From Spartinivicinus poritis (GTDB lineage Bacteria; Pseudomonadota; Gammaproteobacteria; Pseudomonadales; Zooshikellaceae), in assembly GCF_028858535.1 (NCBI RefSeq), contig NZ_JAPMOU010000003.1, forward strand, positions 248,001-312,000: a stretch of 64,000 nucleotides of DNA, read 5' to 3'. A program made the position numbers and the translations under genes. Positions 20,086-28,368 of this stretch are shown here, in pieces. Under the pieces are notes generated by a model. That model did not search any database. It saw nothing but the letters and a program-made list of their open reading frames with translations, and had not been told where the DNA came from. Position 1 is the first letter of the stretch. Every line of letters starts with the position of its first letter.

Positions 20086-20677
20086 CTGCCGTTCTCTTTA
20101 GCGCTTTCGTTAGGGCTTCTTTATACCGCTTGAAAATATCTCAAGCATAACACAGTTGAGGCCTGCTTTTTAGCAAGGCCAACATACAAGAAGTAGTTAA
20201 TCACCTATCGTCCATTTTTCTCCACTCCACCTTGCCTAGCAAGTGCCGTAATCCAACTAGCGAAACCCATGCTAGCTTCATAAATAAGACCTCTGTTTCC
20301 CCTGCCGACCCTCTCTACTCAACTTACTTCCTTCAGGCTCTATATAGACAATTGATTATTTATCAAGCATCTGCAACAAAAATTAAAACAGCTGTTTTCA
20401 TTCCAATCTGGCGCTAACTGGATAATTATTATAAATTGCAGCCCCAAATCACTATTCATTACAGGTAGAAACGACTTATTCATTATGAAAGACTATTTGC
20501 TGTCACAACTTAATCGTGCTGAATGTTAAAAAATGATCAAATATACAGCTTATAATAAGTAATATATGTGACAACCAATGGCCTGGCTAAACCAAGATAA
20601 TCATGATGTCAGAATCATTAATTGTGTTTTAGTTAGATTAAAAAGTTGCAAACCCCATTAATTCCATAGGCATTTAG

Positions 20678-20686
20678 TGATATACT
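20678..20686 (+). promoter_or_regulatory. Predicted extended -10 promoter of fabA
   Basis: TGATATACT forms an extended -10 (TG-N-TATACT) at 20678-20686, with only a weak TTAATT at the -35 position. A start near 20693 would give a leader of about 165 bases containing a small reading frame. Confidence 0.4.
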
Positions 20687-20703
20687 GGCACCCCATGAGG
20701 AAA

Positions 20704-20796
20704 ATGATGAATAGTGACTCCCCTACAATATGCATATCATTATTTGAGTTAACCATCCCACTTAAACTACCCTTTAAGCCCCGTGGATTAGCCTAA
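20704..20796 (+). CDS. Possible 30-residue leader peptide upstream of fabA
   Basis: Two in-frame ATGs (20704, 20707) follow an AGGA site, opening a 30-codon frame that ends 63 bases before fabA. The product begins MMNSDSPTIC and has a Leu/Pro/Lys-rich tail. It lies within the predicted fabA leader. I know of no such peptide upstream of fabA, and a frame this short can occur by chance. Confidence 0.2.
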   Translation: MMNSDSPTICISLFELTIPLKLPFKPRGLA

Positions 20797-20859
20797 CTTA
20801 TTGCCAGATAACCCCAAATAAACATTGTTGTTGTATTGAACTTAGCTTAGGTATAGCGA

Positions 20860-21375
20860 ATGACCCGTAAACATGCTTTTACCCGTGAAGAACTACTCCA
20901 ATGTGGCCGTGGCGAATTATTCGGTCCGGGTAATGCACAATTACCAACCCCCAATATGCTGATGATTGATCGAATCACCCATATTGATGAAGTCGGTGGC
21001 GCCTATGGCAAGGGTGAAATTATTGCCGAACTCGACATTAATCCCGACTTATGGTTTTTTTCCTGCCATTTCCCAGGTGATCCCGTCATGCCCGGTTGCT
21101 TAGGGTTAGATGCCATGTGGCAGCTGGTGGGTTTTTTCTTAGGTTGGAAAGGTTTTCCAGGTCGTGGCAGAGCGCTTGGCAGCGGTGAAGTCAAGTTTAC
21201 TGGCCAAATTTTACCCACCCATAAAAAAGTGACTTACCATATTAATCTGAAGCGGGTTATTTCTCGTAAATTGATTCTTGGTATCGCTGACGGTAGTGTA
21301 AGCGTTGATGGTGAACAAATTTACACAGCCGACACTTTGCGAGTAGGCTTGTTTACATCCACTGACTCATTTTAA
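20860..21375 (+). CDS. fabA: 3-hydroxydecanoyl-ACP dehydratase/isomerase
   Basis: Bifunctional dehydratase and trans-2/cis-3-decenoyl-ACP isomerase that starts anaerobic unsaturated fatty-acid synthesis. The length is 171 residues. Catalytic His70 is in [13 protein letters not shown] and Asp84 in GLDAMWQ, exactly as in the characterised enzyme. It is followed by fabB after 12 bases. Confidence 0.97.
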   Translation: MTRKHAFTREELLQCGRGELFGPGNAQLPTPNMLMIDRITHIDEVGGAYGKGEIIAELDINPDLWFFSCHFPGDPVMPGCLGLDAMWQLVGFFLGWKGFPGRGRALGSGEVKFTGQILPTHKKVTYHINLKRVISRKLILGIADGSVSVDGEQIYTADTLRVGLFTSTDSF

Positions 21376-21387
21376 GGCTAGCAAAAC

Positions 21388-22602
21388 ATGAAACGAGTAG
21401 TGATTACTGGCTTAGGCATTACATCTTGTTTAGGTAATGATAAAGAAGCGGTCCTTAAGTCTTTAAAAGAAGGTCGCTCAGGTATTAAATTCAACCCTGC
21501 ATACGAAGAGATGGGCTTTCGCAGTCATGTTTCTGGCAGTGTAGATCTTGACCTAAGTGCTCATATTGATAGAAAACAAATCCGCTTTATGGGTAAAGCA
21601 GCTGCTTATGCTTATTTAGCAATGAAACAAGCCATCGAAGATGCAGGTTTATCTGAAGAGCAAGTATCCAACCACCGTACTGGATTAATTGCAGGTTCAG
21701 GCGGAGCATCTTCTGAAAATATCGTTGAAGCAGCTGATATTTTACGTGAAAAAGGCATAAAGCGAGTCGGTCCCTACCGAGTCCCTAGAACCATGGGTTC
21801 AACCGTTTCTGCCTGCTTGGCTACCCCTTTCAAAATTAAAGGTATCAACTACTCAATTACCTCCGCTTGTGCTACCAGTGCTCACTGTATTGGTAATGCG
21901 GTTGAGCAAATCCAGATGGGCAAGCAAGACATTGTCTTTGCTGGCGGTGGTGAAGAAGAGCACTGGTCTCAAACTGCCTTATTTGATGCCATGGGTGCCC
22001 TTTCAACTAAATATAATGCAACACCAGAAAAAGCATCACGCCCTTATGATGCCAGTCGCGATGGTTTTGTTATTGCAGGTGGTGGCGGTATGGTCGTGGT
22101 TGAAGAGCTTGAGCATGCCTTGGCCCGTGGTGCCAAAATTTATGCTGAAGTGGTTGGCTATGGTGCAACATCTGACGGCTATGACATGGTTGCTCCATCA
22201 GGAGAAGGCGCCATTCGTTGTATGCAACAAGCATTAGCTACCGTTGATACGCCAATTGATTACATTAACGTACACGGTACCAGTACTCCAGTAGGCGATA
22301 TCACCGAAGTTAACGGTATGAAAACCGTATTTGGTGATCAACTACCTAAGTTTAGCTCCACTAAATCTTTATCTGGTCACTCATTAGGTGCTGCTGGTGT
22401 CCATGAAGCCATTTATAGCTTGTTGATGATGGAAAATAACTTCATTACAGGCTCTGCTAATGTCGAAACTCCCGATGAAGGGGTTAACGGCTTGCCATTA
22501 GTCACTAAAGCAGAGGCAGCCACGTTAAATACGGTGATGTCCAATAGCTTTGGCTTTGGCGGCACTAATGCCTCGCTTATTTTGCGTCGCTATGAAAAGT
22601 AA
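21388..22602 (+). CDS. fabB: Beta-ketoacyl-ACP synthase I
   Basis: Condensing enzyme that elongates the cis-3-decenoyl-ACP made by FabA. The length is 404 residues. The catalytic triad is Cys161 ([11 protein letters not shown]), His296 ([11 protein letters not shown]) and His331 (SGHSLGAAG), with a C-terminal [13 protein letters not shown]. It is in the fabA-fabB operon and has a strong terminator behind it. Confidence 0.97.
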   Translation: MKRVVITGLGITSCLGNDKEAVLKSLKEGRSGIKFNPAYEEMGFRSHVSGSVDLDLSAHIDRKQIRFMGKAAAYAYLAMKQAIEDAGLSEEQVSNHRTGLIAGSGGASSENIVEAADILREKGIKRVGPYRVPRTMGSTVSACLATPFKIKGINYSITSACATSAHCIGNAVEQIQMGKQDIVFAGGGEEEHWSQTALFDAMGALSTKYNATPEKASRPYDASRDGFVIAGGGGMVVVEELEHALARGAKIYAEVVGYGATSDGYDMVAPSGEGAIRCMQQALATVDTPIDYINVHGTSTPVGDITEVNGMKTVFGDQLPKFSSTKSLSGHSLGAAGVHEAIYSLLMMENNFITGSANVETPDEGVNGLPLVTKAEAATLNTVMSNSFGFGGTNASLILRRYEK

Positions 22603-22636
22603 ACAGTGAAAAATAATTAACTACCGGTTAATACTA

Positions 22637-22668
22637 AAAAGGCAAACCTATTGGGTTTGCCTTTTTTA
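22637..22668. terminator. fabB terminator, usable in both directions
   Basis: GGCAAACC and GGTTTGCC form an 8-bp stem with a short loop, with five As before and a run of six Ts after. It also faces the converging gene at 22704. Confidence 0.9.
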
Positions 22669-22703
22669 TTGCCTGCTTAAATAGGCTACAGCCAGATTAT
22701 TGC

Positions 22704-23174
22704 TTATTTTTTAGCTGTTAATACCTGCTGACTAGACTGTCCACAAAACGCAAAAGACGACAGTTTTGCTTTTGCCTCTCTTAGCGCTTTTGCACACTTA
22801 CCAAGCGAGCTATATTCAGTGGCAACCAACTGATTATCTGTTACATCCACTAAATAAACGTAGCGCATCCGGCCACCTGTTCCCCGCCAGTGACTAAACT
22901 GATAATCACTCATCGCACAACGATAATCTGCGGTATAACTAGCCCCCCGTACTGGTCTTAGCACATGATACACTTTATCCCACTGCCCTCTTCGACCTTT
23001 CTCCAACTCTTCTTCACAAGCCGCATAATCCTTCATTTTTTTACTACTCAAAAAAGCCGCCTGAGCATAACTGGTTCCCTGCAATTGAAATTTACCAACC
23101 ACATACACTTGCTGCTCTGCAGCAGCCGCCACACTCAAGCAACTACTAAAAAACCCTACTAAACACCAACGCAT
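22704..23174 (-). CDS. Exported protein of unknown function
   Basis: A 156-residue protein that I do not recognise. A signal peptide covers about residues 1-19 (ends VAAAAE). The mature part has several cysteines (AACEE, DYRCAM, GKCAKA, FAFCGQ) that could form disulfides, and basic and aromatic residues throughout. It stands alone between fabB and a solute-binding protein, both separated by clear gaps. Confidence 0.65.
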   Translation of the reverse strand: MRWCLVGFFSSCLSVAAAAEQQVYVVGKFQLQGTSYAQAAFLSSKKMKDYAACEEELEKGRRGQWDKVYHVLRPVRGASYTADYRCAMSDYQFSHWRGTGGRMRYVYLVDVTDNQLVATEYSSLGKCAKALREAKAKLSSFAFCGQSSQQVLTAKK

Positions 23175-23240
23175 AACTCAATATATCACTTATCAACCAA
23201 TACAAGTGGCAACATTATAACGTAAACTCTACTTGTTAAG

Positions 23241-24050
23241 TTACTTCAACCACTTATCCATAATCACCTGATATTGACCACTGGTTTTTAATGCCTTCAA
23301 TCGCTTCTCAAACTCCATTGCCACTTTTTCAATATTGGGATACTTGGATTTTTTCACAAATGGCATGGGGTAAGGCTTTGAGTACAGAGCCACATCATAA
23401 AAACTAATTTTCTTATTAAGCCCCAGTAATTTTGCTGTAAATTGCCCAATCACCTTGTCTGCAGCAAATACATCAATTCTATTAGAAGCAAGCTTTTTAA
23501 AATTGACTTTTATATCAACGGCCCCTTTTAATTGCTTATTTAATTGCGATATTTTGTCTTCATTGTACTCAGTAGAGCCATCCTGATAAGGAAACGCTTG
23601 CCAAAAGCTGGGATGATAAGAATTACCGTTGATAATTCCTACTTTTAGATCCTTTTCCACAACGGTTTTATAGCCTTCAAATTGGCTCAGTCGATTAGCG
23701 GCATTATTGAAAAATACAAACTCACTCATCCACATATGTTCTTTAGGATAAATTAGATAAGGCACCCTTTTTTCCTTAAAGCTCGTCGAGAAAACAGCAT
23801 CTGCTTTTCCCTCTTCCACCATACTCCAAGCACGCTTCCATGGCAGCATTTTAAAGGTTACGGGGATATTCATCTCCTTAAAAATATGGGTGACAATATC
23901 TACATCAATACCTACCACCTCTTCTCCATCTTTAAACTCGAAAGGAGGCCACTCCTCACCGACAATGAGGAACTCCTGCTGCGCACTTGCCTGCTGCAGA
24001 AAACCAGCAGTAGCCACTATGACAAACCATAATAAGATTAACCTAAGCAT
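23241..24050 (-). CDS. Periplasmic solute-binding protein, SBP_bac_3 family
   Basis: Extracellular solute-binding protein family 3 (amino-acid-type), 269 residues. The frame extends to 24101, but the ATG at 24050 has an AAGGTGAAG site and a signal peptide (MLRLILLWFV onward, ending QASAQ). The start of the mature domain, FLIVGEEWPPFEF then GIDVDIV, is typical. No transporter permease or ATPase gene is nearby, so it may act alone or with a distant system; many marine gammaproteobacteria carry such orphan copies. The ligand is unknown. Confidence 0.85.
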   Translation of the reverse strand: MLRLILLWFVIVATAGFLQQASAQQEFLIVGEEWPPFEFKDGEEVVGIDVDIVTHIFKEMNIPVTFKMLPWKRAWSMVEEGKADAVFSTSFKEKRVPYLIYPKEHMWMSEFVFFNNAANRLSQFEGYKTVVEKDLKVGIINGNSYHPSFWQAFPYQDGSTEYNEDKISQLNKQLKGAVDIKVNFKKLASNRIDVFAADKVIGQFTAKLLGLNKKISFYDVALYSKPYPMPFVKKSKYPNIEKVAMEFEKRLKALKTSGQYQVIMDKWLK

Positions 24051-24080
24051 TTTCTTCACCTTGCTATAATCATGTAATCC

Positions 24081-24086
24081 ATTATA
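24081..24086 (-). promoter_or_regulatory. Predicted -10 element of the solute-binding protein gene
   Basis: A consensus TATAAT on the minus strand at 24081-24086 would start RNA near 24074, giving a leader of about 24 bases. The -35 is not clear. Confidence 0.4.
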
Positions 24087-24224
24087 GTCAAGCAAGTTCA
24101 CCCCGTGATTGATTTCTATAGAGCAACTCTACACTCTAGTCGATTGCTATTTGAAGCGATACTGCTACTTTTACCTTAATAAGCGTTACACCTTACAATC
24201 CATTGATAAAATCTATAATAACAA

Positions 24225-25409
24225 ATGACAGAAGAAAGTGATGAAGAAACCAAACAGGATGTTGAGCGACTAAAGGAGGAAGTCTCTAAACTGATTGATG
24301 ATATCGACCACTCTTATTATCGAATTCCTAAAGAAGAATTCGAAAGCATTACTGTTTCAAAAATTACTAAAGATGTAAGCGATCAGCTGCATGGACGAAT
24401 TTCAACCTGGCGTAATTGGATTGGCATTACAATTGTCGTGCTATCTTTTTTTGGAATCAACCAAATACCTAAACTTATCACAGAAGTAAAAGAAGACATA
24501 AAAAAGGAAGTGGAAGAAAATATGGATGACTATATTAAAAAATCCATTCAACCATTAGAAGACCGTTTAAGCTATAAGCTTGATACTCTAAATGAACAAT
24601 ACAAAGCGTTACACCGCGCCCAAGAAAATATCTTTCCCAAAGTCATCAGCACAGTGCAAGAGACAGCGAAAACAGCTACCAATAAAGAGTTTGAAAATAT
24701 CAAGTCACAACTGCTCAGCTTACAAAAATCAGCATTAGAAATTGAAGTCGAAAAAATATTGAAAAACATAAAAGCAAAAAAAATCAGTTACTCAACAGCC
24801 GCTAAACAGTTTAAAAGCCTGGTAAACAGAGCATTAGAGACAAAAGACAAACACTTTTTTCCCAAGTTTTTAGATAGCTATGTAAAAGTCTTAGTTAATG
24901 CTGAAAGATGGCTAGAGGTACACAAACTGCAAACCGAATTCGAAAAAGACTTTAATTTTTCCTATTACACTTGGGTCAATATTGCAATAGCAGATATGTC
25001 ACTTTATGAAAAAAGCCACTCGCCCCTATACAAAGAAAGAGCCGTTTATGCCTACCATCAAGCACTCAATTTACTACCAGACTATGGCACCCCTTATGCA
25101 GTGCGACTTATTCTTCATATGATTGATTATAATCGATCAAATAATAATAACGTCAAAGAGAATGAAAAGGCAGCTGCATTGAAACTGATTAACAATATCA
25201 ATGCCGGTCGAGACGTAATTACCTCCTACGAAACTTATAATTACTTAAACCGCATGAAAAGCGACCGATACTTAAAAGAGTTTATTTTATCCTTGGAAGG
25301 TCTCTTTCCTAACGAAATGATAATAATGAAGAGCCGCTATCAACAGGAGCTGGATTACATTAATAAGAAAAATAAAAAGCCTAAAGCCAAACAAAAAATA
25401 CCATCATAA
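24225..25409 (+). CDS. Orphan membrane protein with coiled coil and helical repeat region
   Basis: A 394-residue protein that I do not recognise. It has an acidic, charged N-terminus (1-60), one membrane segment at about 65-85 (WIGITIVVLSFFGINQIP), a long charged coiled coil (about 85-175) and an alpha-helical, TPR-like C-terminal region (about 200-370) with Tyr/Leu-rich helices, then a Lys-rich tail. It is AT-richer than its neighbours. There is no ribosome site; instead TATAAT at 24214-24219 lies only 5 bases before the ATG, so the message may be leaderless. It has its own terminator and no operon partner. Confidence 0.7.
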   Translation: MTEESDEETKQDVERLKEEVSKLIDDIDHSYYRIPKEEFESITVSKITKDVSDQLHGRISTWRNWIGITIVVLSFFGINQIPKLITEVKEDIKKEVEENMDDYIKKSIQPLEDRLSYKLDTLNEQYKALHRAQENIFPKVISTVQETAKTATNKEFENIKSQLLSLQKSALEIEVEKILKNIKAKKISYSTAAKQFKSLVNRALETKDKHFFPKFLDSYVKVLVNAERWLEVHKLQTEFEKDFNFSYYTWVNIAIADMSLYEKSHSPLYKERAVYAYHQALNLLPDYGTPYAVRLILHMIDYNRSNNNNVKENEKAAALKLINNINAGRDVITSYETYNYLNRMKSDRYLKEFILSLEGLFPNEMIIMKSRYQQELDYINKKNKKPKAKQKIPS

Positions 25410-25456
25410 ATGCAAAAAAGCCTTAGCAACCTATATAGCTACGTAAACCTTAAAAC

Positions 25457-25487
25457 AAAAAACCGGCTTTCAGCCGGTTTTTTTTAT
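25457..25487. terminator. Bidirectional terminator between orphan gene and doxX-like gene
   Basis: AACCGGCT and AGCCGGTT pair around a 3-base loop, with As on the left and eight Ts on the right. It serves both converging genes. Confidence 0.9.
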
Positions 25488-25503
25488 TTTAAGCTAACTC
25501 TTA

Positions 25504-25962
25504 TTAAACTATCCCCTGCTTCCATTTTTTCCATAAAAAATAATCAACCGAAATAGCGCCACCACCCCTTATCCATAAGCTGCCTAGTATCATCAGCCAG
25601 AAATAGTGATCGGTTGAGTGGCCTTCCGATCCATAGGGAAATACGAATAACTCAATAACCAGTGTCATTAAAAATAATCCTGCTGCGGCAAAGCGGGTAC
25701 CCAACCCAACAATAAGCAGCACAGATAAACCCAGCTCAGCAGCTGTTGCCATGTAGGCGGCTATAGTATGAGAGATAACTGGCACATTATATTCGTGCTC
25801 AAACAGCAATAGCGTCGTATCCCAGCTATCCAACTTGGTATCACCTGAGCGCCAGAATACCAAACCAACATAGATACGCATGATTAAATCAACAACCGGC
25901 GCGAACCATACATTTGATATACAAGTCAGCTGCTGCCAGCCTTTTAAAATATTTTGCCACAT
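25504..25962 (-). CDS. DoxX family membrane protein of the bufferin operon
   Basis: A 152-residue DoxX-type protein with four predicted membrane helices and the family pattern RIYVGLVFWRSG plus an AAELGLSVLLIVGLGTR block. DoxX proteins commonly accompany DUF692/DUF2282 operons; their role is unsettled, possibly redox or quinone linked. It is the last gene of the operon, 127 bases after the DUF2063 gene, with a terminator downstream. Confidence 0.85.
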   Translation of the reverse strand: MWQNILKGWQQLTCISNVWFAPVVDLIMRIYVGLVFWRSGDTKLDSWDTTLLLFEHEYNVPVISHTIAAYMATAAELGLSVLLIVGLGTRFAAAGLFLMTLVIELFVFPYGSEGHSTDHYFWLMILGSLWIRGGGAISVDYFLWKKWKQGIV

Positions 25963-26089
25963 AACTTAACCTCTCCAACAAAGCCTCTATTTGTTACTTC
26001 CTATACCCTTCACGAATAATTTCTAGGCTCATGGAACTTCGTCACTCGATGGCCTCACCAAAAAACCAATTCGTATTGGGGATACAAAA

Positions 26090-26866
26090 CTAAGCCCGTA
26101 CCGGTTCTATTTCACTGAATACCCCCTGCAGGATATATTGCTGAAGAACCTCGCCAATATTAATGCTTTCATCCTCTACCAAAGCAGCTTGAATACTGTC
26201 ATTAAAGTAAGCGCCCGTCTGAATATTTTTCAGTAGTACATATTCTGCCTTGTTAATAGGTTGTATAGAAAAAATATCCTGTTCTCGCATCACTAACAGG
26301 TAGCTATCAGATTGACGAATGTTCAACATCTGACTTGCTGCACCTGGTTGATTCGCTTGCCAGATATCAAGGACAGGATATTCGGAATAAACTAATACGA
26401 CGGATGGCGCTAAGCTGATTCTTAAGTCTACTGTTGCTTCATCAGCCAAAGTGCCCAAAACAGTTATATCTAATGGCTTAACTAAAGGGCTCAAAAATGC
26501 AGTATGTGCTGCCCACTCCAACTTAGCCACTTCTGATAAATAAGGATAACCCTGCAGTGAGGGTTCCTCTTTCAGAAATAGCGCAAACGTTTCACCATAG
26601 CGATTAATATTAGCTTCTTTTGGTGGATGCTGTTTGATATAGTTGTGAGCAATGCTTTTAAACCGTCCTTCTCCCATTATTTCATTAAGCACCTGGTAAG
26701 TACTTTGTAGTGCTTGTGTAATATTACCAAAATGATTTTGCTGATAAATCGCTAATTTTTCAGCTATATTGCTTATAGATGACTGTTCAGAAAATTTTTT
26801 TATTGCTGCATCATTTTCTCGAATACTATCTGAAAATAGGTGCAGCCAATTATGCAGCGTACTCAT
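26090..26866 (-). CDS. bufC1: DUF2063 partner protein of the bufferin MNIO enzyme
   Basis: A 258-residue protein with the DUF2063 (HvfC/BufC) N-terminal domain (about 5-100; FSEQ, IYQQNHFGNITQALQSTYQVL, INRYGETFALFL). In bufferin and related RiPP systems this protein works with the MNIO enzyme, probably presenting the precursor peptide. It overlaps the MNIO gene by 17 bases, indicating coupled translation. The assignment comes from the family and the gene order DUF2282-DUF692-DUF2063-DoxX. Confidence 0.85.
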   Translation of the reverse strand: MSTLHNWLHLFSDSIRENDAAIKKFSEQSSISNIAEKLAIYQQNHFGNITQALQSTYQVLNEIMGEGRFKSIAHNYIKQHPPKEANINRYGETFALFLKEEPSLQGYPYLSEVAKLEWAAHTAFLSPLVKPLDITVLGTLADEATVDLRISLAPSVVLVYSEYPVLDIWQANQPGAASQMLNIRQSDSYLLVMREQDIFSIQPINKAEYVLLKNIQTGAYFNDSIQAALVEDESINIGEVLQQYILQGVFSEIEPVRA

Positions 26867-27722
26867 GATTAAGTTTTAAATATTTATTTGCTTTTTCAGC
26901 TTCAGCTAATAACACAGGTAATTCCGGTAATTGGGTATCCCACTCTATCAGTGTAGGTATATTTCCCAGTAAATTCAGCGTCTTTTGATATAGCTGCCAC
27001 ACTTCATCAAGGACTTTATCGCCATGATGATCTAGCAATAACGTTTCATCACCTGCTTGAATTTGTTGATGACCAGCCAAATGAATTTCTTCAACCAGTT
27101 GTTTAGGAATATTTTCGATATACTCCCAAGCAGAAAACTTATGATTGAAAGCATTAATATAAATATTATTGACATCTAATAAAATACCACAACCACTGCG
27201 TTTTGCTACTTCAGCTAAAAATACCCATTCTGGCATCTCATTATGCGGGTAGTTTAAATAGCAAGAGACATTTTCAATTAATATTTTCCTGCCTAAATAA
27301 TTTTGCACACTATCAATACGTTCAACCACATGTTTTATTGCAGCTTCTGTTTGCGGTAATGGTAGCAAGTCCTGCAAATAAACATTATTTTCTGACACCC
27401 AACATAAGTGTTCAGATACTAAGCCTGGCTGAAAAATATCAATTATTGCTTTTAATTGCTGGAGATGACTTTTATTTAAAGGATCAGTAGATCCTATAGA
27501 TAACCCTACACCATGTAAACTAAGTGCATAGTTTTCTCTCACCTTCAATAAAAAATCAAAAGGTGGCGTATTCATTTCAAAATAATTTTCTGAGTGCACC
27601 TCAACCCAATCAATTCCTGGTTTACTATCAGCAAATGCTTGATGATGAGGTTGCCTCAACCCTATGCCAGCCGTTGCCGGGATATCCCGGCAACGGCTAA
27701 ATACTTGTTTCTCAGTTTGCAT
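26850..27722 (-). CDS. bufB1: MNIO (DUF692) peptide-modifying enzyme, bufferin type
   Basis: Multinuclear non-haem iron oxidative enzyme (DUF692, TIM-barrel). Relatives convert cysteines of the precursor into thiooxazole or oxazolone/thioamide groups that bind copper. The ATG at 27722 is preferred over an upstream TTG; the product is 290 residues. Family blocks: GIGLRQPHHQAF, DWVEVHSENYF, SLHGVGLSIGS, LVSEHLCW, ENVSCYL, LLDVNNIYINAFNH and EIHLAGH, which carry the metal ligands. Odd: residues about 9-18 (SRCRDIPATA), just before the conserved GIGLR start, are encoded by a perfect 30-bp palindrome and look like an inserted N-terminal extension. Confidence 0.92.
   Translation of the reverse strand: MQTEKQVFSRCRDIPATAGIGLRQPHHQAFADSKPGIDWVEVHSENYFEMNTPPFDFLLKVRENYALSLHGVGLSIGSTDPLNKSHLQQLKAIIDIFQPGLVSEHLCWVSENNVYLQDLLPLPQTEAAIKHVVERIDSVQNYLGRKILIENVSCYLNYPHNEMPEWVFLAEVAKRSGCGILLDVNNIYINAFNHKFSAWEYIENIPKQLVEEIHLAGHQQIQAGDETLLLDHHGDKVLDEVWQLYQKTLNLLGNIPTLIEWDTQLPELPVLLAEAEKANKYLKLNHEYAA
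27669..27698. repeat. Perfect 30-bp palindrome inside the MNIO gene
   Basis: AGCCGTTGCCGGGAT followed directly by its exact complement reads as a 15-bp-arm, loopless palindrome, 25-54 bases into the coding sequence. It is GC-rich compared with its surroundings. In RNA it would fold into a strong hairpin in the early bufB message. It could be a captured repetitive palindrome or a translational control element. No second copy was noticed in this window. Confidence 0.9.
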
Positions 27723-27743
27723 TTTGAGAATCAACCTGCATGC

Positions 27744-27995
27744 TTAGCTTTTAGGCTTACCAATACTTCCACCTAATTTTTCACACTCTGTTTTAGCCAT
27801 GTATTTCCACTCATTTGGATCATTATCGACTTTAGCTTGACCTGCACAGGAATGACCATTAGCAGCACAGTCATTCTTACCCGCTTCAATCACGCCATAA
27901 CATTTCACTTTATCGCCAGCAAGGGCAACATTTGAAGCAGCAGATAGAGCAACTAAAGTTCCTAAAGCGACAGACAAGGCTGCTGTTTTTTTCAT
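27744..27995 (-). CDS. bufA1: Bufferin precursor peptide (DUF2282)
   Basis: Exported precursor of the DUF2282/BufA1 type, 83 residues. A signal peptide covers about 1-26 (ends VALAG). The mature part holds four cysteines, Cys32, Cys43, Cys50 and Cys71, in the family pattern KCYGV, AGKNDCAA, GHSCAG, TECEKLGG. The inner cysteines are modified in characterised bufferins, giving a periplasmic copper-chelating peptide. The long signal peptide also serves as leader for modification before export in known systems. A TAGGAG site precedes the ATG. The MNIO gene follows after 21 bases. Confidence 0.92.
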   Translation of the reverse strand: MKKTAALSVALGTLVALSAASNVALAGDKVKCYGVIEAGKNDCAANGHSCAGQAKVDNDPNEWKYMAKTECEKLGGSIGKPKS

Positions 27996-28368
27996 GATAA
28001 ACTCCTAAATTTCATATTTGCGTAAAGGGATGGTAATTCTCACACTCGTATTAGTCACACATGCGTCTAATCTCTACAATAGTAGATCACTATTACCATC
28101 TCGTACTTTAAGACCTCCCCCTTTTGGATTTACTTTCAAAATTATTTTAGAGTGTTACTGGAATCACAAAGCAGCCATTAATAACTAAAAAGAATAATTA
28201 CCCTACATGTCGCCAGATTTACTCACAAAAAAACATTAAATAGACAACATTACTCTTTCAATGGCATAACAGACCCCTTACTTTTTTAAAAACAATGATC
28301 CCCAAAAATTAATTGCGAAGAGTCTATTTAAGCTGATATTTATTATTTTAAAAATTACAGGTGCCCTT
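27996..28368. promoter_or_regulatory. bufA upstream control region
   Basis: This 373-base gap has no gene. Two dyads stand out upstream of bufA: AATAGT-N5-ACTATT at 28078-28094, and a wider GATGGTAAT (28029-28037) / ATTACCATC (28092-28100) pair enclosing it. Either could bind a metal-responsive or ECF-linked regulator, as known for other DUF2282 operons, but no such regulator gene is in the window. No confident promoter hexamers were found. Confidence 0.35.

Larger units (their letters stand above)
20086..20859. other. Long gpsA / fabA divergent intergenic region
   Basis: The 774 bases are AT-rich and carry no large frame. A promoter and a small reading frame close to fabA are listed separately. 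I did not recognise a FabR- or FadR-type operator by eye, nor an RNA gene. The unusual length leaves room for regulation of both operons or a small RNA. Confidence 0.4.
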
